A stretch of 64,000 nt of DNA, from positions 47,188 through 111,187 of the forward strand of contig NZ_JBPYCR010000009.1 in assembly GCF_051846915.1 (NCBI RefSeq), in the 5' to 3' direction. Below, piece after piece: positions 1 through 7,103 of the stretch (position 1 is its first letter; each line of letters begins with the position of its first letter). This DNA is from JBPYCR01 sp051846915 (lineage in GTDB: Bacteria > Bacillota > Bacilli > Bacillales > Amphibacillaceae). The notes below the pieces were generated by a model that searched no databases, was not told the origin of the DNA, and was given only the letters and a program-made list of their open reading frames with translations. Position numbers and translations under genes: made by a program.

Positions 1-1
1 A

Positions 2-271
2 ATATATACTTCCCGACTCATGTCCGCACAGCCTAATGCCGGTGCCGGGATGGAGTTGGATGCAATTGCGGCAGTAATCATTGGTGGTACGCGACTTTCA
101 GGTGGAAAGGGCGGTGTTACAGGGACATTAATTGGTGCGTTGATTATGGGTGTGCTTGACAATATTCTGAACTTAACAAACGTATCACCGTTCTATCAGG
201 ATATTGCCAAAGGCTTAGTTATATTGGCAGCAGTTTTAATTGATAGTAAGTTAGCAAATCTTAAAAAATAA
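2..271 (+). CDS. rbsC: Ribose-type ABC transporter permease, C-terminal part
   Basis: This is the last 89 codons of a sugar ABC permease; the 5' part lies before the window. The open frame enters at base 2. It reads SAQPNAGAG, then AIAAVIIGGTRLSGGKG, the conserved C-terminal signature of RbsC-type permeases, and ends with hydrophobic membrane segments. RbsC forms the membrane channel that takes sugar from the binding protein encoded next, 21 bp downstream. The substrate could be ribose or, given the deoC/deoK-like neighbours, 2-deoxyribose. The family call is firm; the substrate is inference. Confidence 0.9.
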   Translation: MYTSRLMSAQPNAGAGMELDAIAAVIIGGTRLSGGKGGVTGTLIGALIMGVLDNILNLTNVSPFYQDIAKGLVILAAVLIDSKLANLKK

Positions 272-292
272 CATTAATGGAGGTTGAATTGA

Positions 293-1264
293 ATGAAAAA
301 GTTTCTTAGTATGATTGGTCTTGTTTTACTTATTGCATTAGCAGCTTGTGGTGGAGGTAATGATAACGCCGAGAACAACTCAGGTGATAACGGCGATTCA
401 GGTGAAGAATCGTCCGGCGATATGAAAATTGGTATAGCAGTAAACACATTAAATAACCCGTTCTTTGTTGATTTGAAAGAAGGGGCAGAAGCAACAGCGG
501 AAGAAAATGGGATTGAACTTGTTGTAACAGACTCACAAGGTGATCCAGGAAAGCAAATGTCTGACGTAGAAAATTTGTTGCAGCAAAATATTGATTTACT
601 AATTCTAAATCCGGTTGACAGTGATGCAGCAGGACAAGCAGCGCTTCTTGCCAATGATCAAGATGTTCCGGTTGTTACCGTTGACCGTCAAGCAACAGAT
701 GGAGAAATAGTAACACACGTTGGTTTTGACGCATTGAAATCCGGTGGAATTGCTGCGTCTTACTTGGAAGAACAACTCGGTGGAGAAGGTAAAGTAGTTG
801 AAATTCAAGGGATCCTTGGTACAAACGTAGGGCGTGACCGTAGTCAAGGGTTCAATGATCATATGGACGGCGTCGATGGTATTGAAATTATTGCCAGTCA
901 GTCTGCTAATTTCGACCGTGGTGAAGCATTATCTGTAATGGAAGATATTTTACAAGCAAACGATGAAATTGATGCTGTATACGCAGCAAATGATGAAATG
1001 GTCATGGGAGCTCTTTCTGCCATTGAATCAGCAGGACGCTTAGATGAAATTACAATTATCGGTACAGATGCAATTGACCCAGCACAGGAGGCAATTCGTG
1101 AAGGCCGCTTGGACGCTACAATTGCGGAACCACCTTTTTTCCTTGGGCGTGAAGCAGTAAACGCAGCAATTAAAACACTTGAAGGTGAAGAAGTGGAAGA
1201 TATGATTACATTGGAAAATACACTCGTAACGGAAGATAATGTAGACGAAGTTAAAACGAGATAA
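293..1264 (+). CDS. rbsB: Ribose/deoxyribose-type ABC transporter substrate-binding lipoprotein
   Basis: A 323-residue periplasmic-binding-protein-like lipoprotein. A signal peptide ends in the lipobox LAAC (Cys19), followed by an acidic Asn/Gly/Asp/Ser-rich linker and the sugar-binding fold. Motifs that line the ribose pocket in E. coli RbsB are visible: NTLNNPFF, the DRQ after VVTV, GRDRSQGF, NFDRGE and AANDEM. The ATIAQ motif of E. coli RbsB reads ATIAE here, so a Gln thought to touch the sugar is Glu. The lipid-anchored protein would catch sugar outside the cell and hand it to the permease just upstream. The start follows GGAGG at the usual distance. Ribose against deoxyribose cannot be decided from sequence. 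Confidence 0.9.
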   Translation: MKKFLSMIGLVLLIALAACGGGNDNAENNSGDNGDSGEESSGDMKIGIAVNTLNNPFFVDLKEGAEATAEENGIELVVTDSQGDPGKQMSDVENLLQQNIDLLILNPVDSDAAGQAALLANDQDVPVVTVDRQATDGEIVTHVGFDALKSGGIAASYLEEQLGGEGKVVEIQGILGTNVGRDRSQGFNDHMDGVDGIEIIASQSANFDRGEALSVMEDILQANDEIDAVYAANDEMVMGALSAIESAGRLDEITIIGTDAIDPAQEAIREGRLDATIAEPPFFLGREAVNAAIKTLEGEEVEDMITLENTLVTEDNVDEVKTR

Positions 1265-1277
1265 GTAGGTGAATGTT

Positions 1278-2201
1278 GTGGCAAACATTATCGTAGTTGG
1301 GAGCTATGTGGTTGATTTAATGAGCCGCACTCCCCATATACCGACTGCCGGTGAAACCGTGTTAGGCGGCCCGTTCCGTATGGGCCCTGGCGGTAAAGGC
1401 GGAAATCAAGCCGTAGCCGCAGCAAGATTAGGTTCAGAGGTAACGATGGTAACAAAAGTCGGGGAAGATATTTTCGGAGATGAAGCTATTAAGAATTTCG
1501 AACAAGAAGGTATATCCTCAAAGTATATTACACGTCACCCCGACGAAGTAACAGGAACTGCCTTGATTGCGGTTGACGATCATAGTGAAAATATGATCGT
1601 CGTTGCACCTGGGGCTTGCGGAAAAATTACAAAAGCGGATGTTGAAAAAGCAAAAGCTGATTTTGAAACAGCTGATATTGTACTGCTCCAATTGGAAACA
1701 TCCATGGAAGCAGTGGAAGCAACCGTGAATCTCGCACATTCCTTAGGGAAGCAGGTCGTATTAAACCCGGCTCCATACCAGGAAGTGACGAATGATCTAT
1801 TATCAAAGGTAACATATGTCACTCCGAATGAAACGGAAGCAAGCCTTTTAACAGGGATTGAAGTAAATGATGAGGCGTCTGCACGAAAGGCATCTAAAAT
1901 TCTGGTGGAAAAAGGTGTGAACAAAGTTATCATCACGCTTGGTAAGCAAGGGTGCTTTGTTTACGACGGGTCTGATGATGGGCGCTTTGTCCAAGCGTAT
2001 CAAGTGAAAGCGGTGGACACAACGGGTGCTGGCGATGCATTTAATGGAGCTTTTGCAACATTTATTGCTGATGGTTTTTCATTAGATGAAGCAGTTGGCC
2101 GTGCAAACGCAGTTGGTGCACTATCGGTGACAAAAGTAGGTACAGCACCGGCAATGCCTTATAAAAATGAATTGGAAACATTTATATCGACACGTGAATA
2201 A
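1278..2201 (+). CDS. PfkB-family sugar kinase, probably deoxyribokinase (or ribokinase)
   Basis: A ribokinase-family protein of about 307 residues. It shows the N-terminal GGKGGNQAVAAARLG motif and the C-terminal ATP/anion-hole motif DTTGAGDAFNGAF with its catalytic Asp. Close to the N-terminus it reads GSYVVDLM, where E. coli RbsK has GSINAD. From memory, Salmonella deoxyribokinase DeoK has a similar hydrophobic VDL version, and VLLQLE, LNPAP and TPNETE also fit DeoK. It would phosphorylate imported sugar at C5, giving the substrate for DeoC 7 kb downstream. GTG 1278 is preferred because AGGTG sits 6 bases before it; GTG 1269 overlaps that site. Kinase call firm; deoxyribose preference is inference. 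Confidence 0.85.
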   Translation: MANIIVVGSYVVDLMSRTPHIPTAGETVLGGPFRMGPGGKGGNQAVAAARLGSEVTMVTKVGEDIFGDEAIKNFEQEGISSKYITRHPDEVTGTALIAVDDHSENMIVVAPGACGKITKADVEKAKADFETADIVLLQLETSMEAVEATVNLAHSLGKQVVLNPAPYQEVTNDLLSKVTYVTPNETEASLLTGIEVNDEASARKASKILVEKGVNKVIITLGKQGCFVYDGSDDGRFVQAYQVKAVDTTGAGDAFNGAFATFIADGFSLDEAVGRANAVGALSVTKVGTAPAMPYKNELETFISTRE

Positions 2202-2216
2202 TTCGTAGTCACTGTT

Positions 2217-2274
2217 GCCCCTTTGGAGTATAAAAGTATACATTGCTTTGGATACTACAGAGGGGCTTCTTTAA
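2217..2274 (+). terminator. Intrinsic terminator after the sugar kinase
   Basis: GCCCCTTTG near 2217 pairs imperfectly with CAGAGGGGC ending at 2266, with further pairing AGTAT/ATACT inside, and a short T-rich run follows. It lies 15 bases after the kinase stop and separates the transporter/kinase unit from the microcompartment operon. Confidence 0.7.
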
Positions 2275-2285
2275 TAACGTAAATA

Positions 2286-2482
2286 AAGTATAAAAATTTG
2301 CCCATAGCTGTCTAGCTTCGACGTACAAATATTTCTGTGTGACGAGTATTCACGCGCAGTCCCAGGCGGCGCCACAAATCTTTTCGGTGGGACGAAAGCG
2401 AAGCTACAGTCCCAACTTCGAACCACCAGCTTTGAGCTGGCACAGTCGCTACGATTCTAGGCAGGGCGCTTGCGCTTTTATT
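2286..2482 (+). repeat. Dispersed structured repeat, family 1, copy A
   Basis: The 5' end carries CATAGCTGTCTAG after an AT-rich lead, and the 3' end carries CAGGGCGCTTGCGCTTTT. The same end modules occur at 25483-25630, and inverted at 46360-46464 and 48846-49020. The inside differs between copies; here it contains GGGACGA/CAGTCCC modules that can pair, some shared with the copy at 46360. It fills most of the 430-bp gap between the kinase and the BMC promoter. No coding sequence is visible. Confidence 0.7.
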
Positions 2483-2504
2483 TATTATTTTATAAAGGAA
2501 AACA

Positions 2505-2533
2505 TTGATTAAAAGTAGTTAAAGAGGTAGAAT
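2505..2533 (+). promoter_or_regulatory. Sigma-A-type promoter of the BMC operon
   Basis: TTGATT (2505-2510) and TAGAAT (2528-2533) are separated by 17 bases. They lie about 100 bp before the regulator gene, and a palindromic operator begins 5 bases after the -10, as expected for a repressed promoter. Confidence 0.65.
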
Positions 2534-2537
2534 ATAT

Positions 2538-2570
2538 ACAAACGTTCAAATGCATTTGAACAAACGTTCA
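2538..2570 (+). promoter_or_regulatory. Operator for the SorC/DeoR-type regulator
   Basis: GTTCAAATGCATTTGAAC (2544-2561) is a perfect 18-bp palindrome. It is embedded in a direct repeat, ACAAACGTTCA at 2538-2548 and again at 2560-2570, a 22-bp period or about two helical turns. It sits just downstream of the -10 and 60 bp before the regulator gene. B. subtilis DeoR is known to bind ATTGAA/TTCAAT-type palindromes; the TTGAAC half-site here is similar but not the same. Confidence 0.7.
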
Positions 2571-2631
2571 CCGTACATGTGAAATGCGGTGTGTAAACAG
2601 TAAGACTGTGTAGGAGTTAGGTGGAGAAAAG

Positions 2632-3567
2632 ATGGATCGTGTTATTAAAGCTGCAAAAATGTATTATCAATTGGAATATAGTCAGAAAGAAATTGCTGCA
2701 GAGCTTGGCATATCCCGACCATCTGTTTCAAGGCTTTTACAGGAAGCAAAAGATAAGGGCATTGTGCAAATTCGAATCATTGATACGATAGAAGATGAAC
2801 AAAAACATGCTGAACAGCTTAAGGAATACTTTAACCTAAAAGAATGCATTATCGTAAACGTCCCCACAAATGAAGAAGAAATGATTAAAAAATATTTGGG
2901 ATCAAAAACTGCTGAATATCTTTATCAAACAGTTCAAGACGGTGATGTGATAGGCTTGTCTTGGGGGACAACATTGTTTGAAGTAGCGAAAAACATGAGC
3001 AAAAAGCATGTGAAAGATGTAGAGGTCGTTCAATTAAATGGAGGCGTTTCTCATTCGGAGTCAAATACATATGCTGCGCAAATTTTAAATTATTTCGGAG
3101 AAGCTTTTCAAACATCACCGTATTTTCTTCCATTACCTGCAATTGTAGAAAGAGAAGAAATGAAGGACATCATTGTCGCTGATCGGCATATTTCCAGTGT
3201 GCTTGAGTTGGCTGAAAAAGCAAATATCGCTTTATTTACCGTCGGCGATAAACACGAAGATTCCACCTTAATTAAAGCGGGTTATTTTAATGAGCATGAT
3301 TTAGACGTTTTAGAACAAAAACAAGCGGTTGGAGATATTTGCTCACGTTTTTTTAATCACAACGGGGAATTGTGCAGTGAAGAGCTGAACGCACGTACGA
3401 TTGGCATTAGTCTTGATTTGTTAAGCGCAAAGGAAACATCAGTTTTAATCGCCGGCGGTTCTAAAAAACTGCAAAGTATTATTGGTGCATTGCAAGGGCA
3501 GTTTGCAAATGTTTTTATAACAGATCAATACACAGCAGAAGCGCTAGTGAAAAAACAGCTAGGATAA
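2632..3567 (+). CDS. deoR: SorC-family transcriptional regulator, DeoR-like (deoxyribose-phosphate responsive)
   Basis: A 311-residue regulator. Residues 1-55 form a helix-turn-helix (YSQKEIAAELGISRPSVSRL); residues 60-310 form the sugar-phosphate-binding SorC domain with GLSWGTT and VGDICSRF. It matches the plan and motifs of B. subtilis DeoR, whose effector is deoxyribose-5-phosphate and which represses dra-nupC-pdp. It is the first gene of the BMC operon, so it probably controls itself and the shell and enzyme genes from the operator at 2538-2570, released when sugar phosphate builds up. Start ATG follows GGTGGAG. Family call firm; effector inferred from the neighbours. Confidence 0.85.
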   Translation: MDRVIKAAKMYYQLEYSQKEIAAELGISRPSVSRLLQEAKDKGIVQIRIIDTIEDEQKHAEQLKEYFNLKECIIVNVPTNEEEMIKKYLGSKTAEYLYQTVQDGDVIGLSWGTTLFEVAKNMSKKHVKDVEVVQLNGGVSHSESNTYAAQILNYFGEAFQTSPYFLPLPAIVEREEMKDIIVADRHISSVLELAEKANIALFTVGDKHEDSTLIKAGYFNEHDLDVLEQKQAVGDICSRFFNHNGELCSEELNARTIGISLDLLSAKETSVLIAGGSKKLQSIIGALQGQFANVFITDQYTAEALVKKQLG

Positions 3568-3582
3568 GAAGGGGAGGGTGAG

Positions 3583-4242
3583 ATGGAACAACAACAATTG
3601 GCAAACATCGTAAAAGAAACAGTAATGGAAGTATTAATGCAACAAAATGGTCAAGTCAAACCAAATGAAGTTCCCATTGGCGTTTCCAATCGGCATGTAC
3701 ACCTTTCAGAAGCGGCTGTTGAACGGCTATTCGGGAAAGGGTACAAATTAACCGAATTCAAGGCACTGTCACAACCGGGACAATTTGCCTGTGAAGAAAC
3801 GGTTACGGTAATTGGGCCAAAAGGAAAACTGAAAAACGTGCGAATACTTGGGCCTGCCAGAGGTGAAAGCCAAGTGGAGATATCCAGAAGTGACGGATTT
3901 GTTCTAGGAGTTAAAGCCCCCATTCGCAATTCAGGTGATATTGACGGAACGCCGGGATTCACACTGCAAGGACCAAAAGGGCAGCTGAAAGTAGATAAAG
4001 GGCTTATTTGCGCAGCTAGACATATTCATATGCATTCCGATGAAGCCGCAAGATTTGGATTGAAAGATAAGGACTATGTCGATGTTTATGTACCTGGAAA
4101 ACGCAGCATGACTTTTCACGAAACATTAATTCGAGTATCGCCGAAATTTAAATTGGAAATGCATATTGATTTTGACGAAGCTAACGCAGCGTATATAAAA
4201 AATGGCCAAGCCGGTTTTATCGTGCGTTCAGGAGCTGATTAA
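3583..4242 (+). CDS. pduL: PduL-type phosphate acyltransferase of the microcompartment
   Basis: A 219-residue enzyme that turns acetyl-CoA plus phosphate into acetyl-phosphate and frees CoA for reuse in the lumen. Residues 1-20 form an amphipathic helix (LANIVKETVMEVLMQQ) typical of encapsulation peptides, then come two PduL beta-barrel domains. Likely zinc-site histidines are visible in SNRHVHLS (His38, His40) and AARHIHMHS (His147, His149), with a further MHIDFDEAN near the end. It lies 15 bp after the regulator and 1 bp before the next gene. Acetyl-phosphate would go to acetate kinase encoded elsewhere. It replaces Pta, as in other acetaldehyde-handling BMCs. Confidence 0.92.
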   Translation: MEQQQLANIVKETVMEVLMQQNGQVKPNEVPIGVSNRHVHLSEAAVERLFGKGYKLTEFKALSQPGQFACEETVTVIGPKGKLKNVRILGPARGESQVEISRSDGFVLGVKAPIRNSGDIDGTPGFTLQGPKGQLKVDKGLICAARHIHMHSDEAARFGLKDKDYVDVYVPGKRSMTFHETLIRVSPKFKLEMHIDFDEANAAYIKNGQAGFIVRSGAD

Positions 4243-4243
4243 A

Positions 4244-4954
4244 ATGAAAGATTATGTAGCTTCGGTCGTCAGGCAAACGATCCATGAATATTTACAAAGC
4301 GACCACGGTTCTTTTGGAAAACATATTTTAGTATTGCTTCCCGAGAGTCCAGCTTCACTTAATAAGAATCAAGTGCACGAGCTGTCTATGAAGTATAATG
4401 TTACACTTGGAATAAGCGAAACTGACCGACAAACCGAGGTTCACAACATTCCCGTCATTGACATCTCACGCATTGGTCAAAATGAGCTGAAATTGTTAAT
4501 GGAAGAAATTGATATTTTATATGTGCCAAATATAAGCCACGGGTTTTTAGCAAAGCTTTCGCTGTTGATTGATGATACAAAAACCATATGGGTTACGCTG
4601 CAAATGATATTGGAAGGAAAGCCCGTACTGCTTGGAGATGATCTCGTACGAAAGAGAAAAGGGAACATTTTTTTACCTAAACCATCTATTGAAAAGAAGG
4701 TTCAGCAGTACATGAAGCAATTAAGTAGTGATGGTGTTCACTTTTGTTCAACAACTCAAGTGGAAAAGAAATTGAGGGCTATGTTAACAAAAGAAGGGAC
4801 CCAACGCCCGCTAGTTCTTGCTAAACATATGGAAGAATTGGCTAAAATGGGGGAGAAAGAAGCAATCCTCCCAGAAAGAAGTGTCGTCACTCCAATGGCG
4901 AAGGATGCAGCAAGGGAACTGGGAATTGCAATAAAAAAGGAAAAGAAGAAATGA
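4244..4954 (+). CDS. BMC-associated flavoprotein-like protein with encapsulation helix
   Basis: A 236-residue protein of uncertain function. Residues 1-18 (DYVASVVRQTIHEYLQ) make an amphipathic helix like the encapsulation peptides of its neighbours. The middle shows alternating strands and helices (HILVLLPES; IDILYVPNIS; LQMILEGKPVLLGDD) suggesting a Rossmann or flavodoxin-like fold related to flavoproteins found in other BMC loci. The tail VVTPMAKDAARELGIAI resembles the tail of several BMC-linked proteins such as EutT. ATG 4244 starts one base after the pduL stop, with GGAG inside the pduL end. A lumen electron-transfer or cofactor role is conceivable but not shown. Confidence 0.6.
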   Translation: MKDYVASVVRQTIHEYLQSDHGSFGKHILVLLPESPASLNKNQVHELSMKYNVTLGISETDRQTEVHNIPVIDISRIGQNELKLLMEEIDILYVPNISHGFLAKLSLLIDDTKTIWVTLQMILEGKPVLLGDDLVRKRKGNIFLPKPSIEKKVQQYMKQLSSDGVHFCSTTQVEKKLRAMLTKEGTQRPLVLAKHMEELAKMGEKEAILPERSVVTPMAKDAARELGIAIKKEKKK

Positions 4955-4964
4955 GAGATGCTGA

Positions 4965-5267
4965 ATGATTGTTGCCGAAGTTGTAGGAAGTGTTGTTGCA
5001 ACATCCAAAGTAGAACAACTTACTGGAAAGAAAATGCTCGTCGTCCAGCCGCTCGATATGGAAACATTAAAGTCGGATGGAAAGCCACTCGTTAGTATTG
5101 ACACCGTTGGCTCTGGTGTAGGTGAAATTGTTATGGTCGTTGGAGGAAGTTCAGCACGGCAGACAGACATAACAAAAGATACTCCTGTTGATTCAGCCAT
5201 TGTGGGTGTCATTGACTATATCGAAATCGCAGGAACAACGACATTTCAAGCAAATAAAGGAAAGTAG
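4965..5267 (+). CDS. BMC-P shell vertex protein (EutN/CcmL family), first copy
   Basis: A 100-residue EutN/CcmL-type protein. Such proteins form pentamers that cap the twelve vertices of the shell. It begins MIVAEVVGSVVAT and ends with the family pattern SAIVGVIDYIE. The start ATG 4965 lies 10 bp after the preceding stop with a weak ribosome site. It is one of three different BMC-P genes in the operon. Its central part has a longer loop (about residues 62-75) than the third copy. Confidence 0.88.
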   Translation: MIVAEVVGSVVATSKVEQLTGKKMLVVQPLDMETLKSDGKPLVSIDTVGSGVGEIVMVVGGSSARQTDITKDTPVDSAIVGVIDYIEIAGTTTFQANKGK

Positions 5268-5277
5268 GTGAAAATAA

Positions 5278-6699
5278 TTGAATATAAGTGAAAAAGATAT
5301 TCAAGCTTTGGTTGAAAAAGTCATTCAAAAAATCGATTCTCAAGTAACGGAGGTTGGCGAGCAAGCACAAACCGTTTCGTTAGGTAAAGGTGTCTTTGCA
5401 ACCGTCAATGAAGCAGTGCAAGCTGCCAAAGTCGCAAACGAGAAAATGAAAGAGACTTCGCTTGAAACGCGCAAGCAAATGATTCAAGCCATGCGCGATA
5501 CAAGTATGGAACATGCCGAAGAACTTGCAAAGATCGCTGTTGAAGAAACGGGTTTAGGCCGCGTGCAGGACAAAATCGCCAAAAACGTATTGGCTGCGGA
5601 AAAAACTCCAGGGACAGAAGATTTAAATAGTCAAACGTATACAGGTGATAAAGGATTAACACTTGTTGAGTATGCCCCATTGGGAATTTTCGGAGCAATT
5701 ACGCCAACGACAAACCCGGGGGCGACAATCATTAACAATAGTATTTCACTCGTCGCTGCAGGTAATGTAGTCGTGTATAATCCACACCCAAGTGCAAAGC
5801 GTGTTTCTCTCAGAGCGATGCAGCTATTGAATGAAGCAATCGTAAATGCTGGAGGACCGGAAAACGTCCTTACAGCTGTGGCTGAGCCGACGATTGACAC
5901 GAGCCAGGAAGTCATGAACCATGCCGATATTAATGCGCTGGTCGTTACTGGCGGGGGTGCGGTTGTCCAAGCGGCAATGAGCACCGGAAAGAAAGTAATC
6001 GCCGCAGGTCCAGGAAATCCGCCTGCTGTAGTGGATGAAACAGCAGATATTCCAAAAGCAGCCAAAGATATTGTTGTTGGAGCAAGTTTTGACAATAATA
6101 TTTTATGTACAGCCGAAAAAGAAGTATTTGTCGTTGAGGAAGTAGCGAATAAATTAAAGGCAGAGATGGTAAAAAATCATGCTGTTGAGCTCAAGTCCTT
6201 TCAACTGGATAAGTTGCTGAAAGTCGTGCTCGTCGAAAAAAATGGTCGCTTCTATCCGAATAAGGATTATATTGGAAAGGATGCTTCCGTTTTATTAGAA
6301 GCTGCAGGACTTCCAGCAGACCCTTCTATTAAATTAATCATAACGGAGACAAGCTTCGACCATCCACTTGTCCAAAAAGAAATGTTGATGCCGATACTCC
6401 CGATTGTCAAAGTTCCTTGTGTGGACAAAGCGATCGATCTAGCCTATCAAGCTGAAAAGGGTAATCGCCATACCGCGATGATGCATTCGCAAAATATCGC
6501 CAACGTAACGAAAATGGCACAAAAAATTGAAGCTACTATATTTGTTACCAACGGCCCTTCTGTTGCCGGACTTGGTGTTGACAGTGAAGGATTTACAACG
6601 TTAACAATTGCGGGTCCAACAGGGGAAGGGTTAACGTCAGCAAAAACATTTACAAGACAACGTCGTTGTGTGCTCGTTGACGGACTACGAATTATTTAA
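5278..6699 (+). CDS. pduP: CoA-acylating acetaldehyde dehydrogenase, microcompartment type (PduP/EutE)
   Basis: A 473-residue aldehyde dehydrogenase that would oxidise acetaldehyde with NAD+ and CoA to acetyl-CoA. Residues 1-20 (ISEKDIQALVEKVIQKI) are an N-terminal encapsulation helix followed by a linker. The catalytic Cys is Cys277 in FDNNILCTAEK; the cofactor-fold motif TPTTNPGATI and AGPGNPP are present. The TTG start at 5278 has AGGTGA 6 bases before it. Its expected substrate is the acetaldehyde released by DeoC; no diol dehydratase or ammonia-lyase is present to suggest propanediol or ethanolamine. It needs NAD+ regeneration, yet no PduQ-type alcohol dehydrogenase is encoded in the locus. 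Confidence 0.93.
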   Translation: MNISEKDIQALVEKVIQKIDSQVTEVGEQAQTVSLGKGVFATVNEAVQAAKVANEKMKETSLETRKQMIQAMRDTSMEHAEELAKIAVEETGLGRVQDKIAKNVLAAEKTPGTEDLNSQTYTGDKGLTLVEYAPLGIFGAITPTTNPGATIINNSISLVAAGNVVVYNPHPSAKRVSLRAMQLLNEAIVNAGGPENVLTAVAEPTIDTSQEVMNHADINALVVTGGGAVVQAAMSTGKKVIAAGPGNPPAVVDETADIPKAAKDIVVGASFDNNILCTAEKEVFVVEEVANKLKAEMVKNHAVELKSFQLDKLLKVVLVEKNGRFYPNKDYIGKDASVLLEAAGLPADPSIKLIITETSFDHPLVQKEMLMPILPIVKVPCVDKAIDLAYQAEKGNRHTAMMHSQNIANVTKMAQKIEATIFVTNGPSVAGLGVDSEGFTTLTIAGPTGEGLTSAKTFTRQRRCVLVDGLRII

Positions 6700-6711
6700 G
6701 GAGTGACAAGA

Positions 6712-7089
6712 GTGAGCGAAAACCAAAAGGAAGAGAAAGTTCAAAAAGCAGCTCCTAAAGCAAAGAAATCAACAACAAAAGTAGCAAGCGAAATTAAAGG
6801 AGGAAGTAAAATGACAAAAGAAGCATTGGGTATGATTGAAACAAAAGGTTTAGTAGGTGCAATCGAAGCATCCGACGCCATGGTGAAAGCAGCAAATGTG
6901 GAATTAGTTGGGAAGGAATTGGTAGGTGGAGGCATTGTTACGGTAATGGTACGTGGTGATGTAGGCGCTGTAAAAGCAGCAACAGAAGCCGGTGCTGAAG
7001 CTTGTCAGCGTGTAGGTGAACTGATTTCTGTTCATGTCATCCCACGTCCAAACAGTGAAGTAGAATCCATTTTGCCGGTTTCCAAGTAG
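6712..7089 (+). CDS. BMC-H shell protein with optional N-terminal extension
   Basis: A hexameric shell protein (EutM/PduA type). The core from ATG 6811 is 92 residues: ALGMIETKGLVGAIEASDAM, then VRGDVGAVKAATEAGAEA, then SVHVIPRP. Upstream and in frame lies a 33-residue Lys/Ala/Ser-rich tail (from GTG 6712) with its own AAGGAG eight bases before it. A second, stronger AAAGGAGG at 6796-6803 precedes ATG 6811. Both starts look usable, so a long and a short form may both be made. The core is close to the second BMC-H of the operon at 8703; the tail is absent there. The hexamers would tile the shell facets and carry the pores for metabolites. Confidence 0.88.
   Translation: MSENQKEEKVQKAAPKAKKSTTKVASEIKGGSKMTKEALGMIETKGLVGAIEASDAMVKAANVELVGKELVGGGIVTVMVRGDVGAVKAATEAGAEACQRVGELISVHVIPRPNSEVESILPVSK
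6796..6813 (+). promoter_or_regulatory. Internal ribosome binding site and second start in the BMC-H gene
   Basis: AAAGGAGG (6796-6803) lies 7 bases before ATG 6811, in frame with the upstream GTG 6712. It marks the start that gives a standard-length BMC-H core. Confidence 0.7.
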
Positions 7090-7103
7090 AATAAGGTACA
7101 CAT

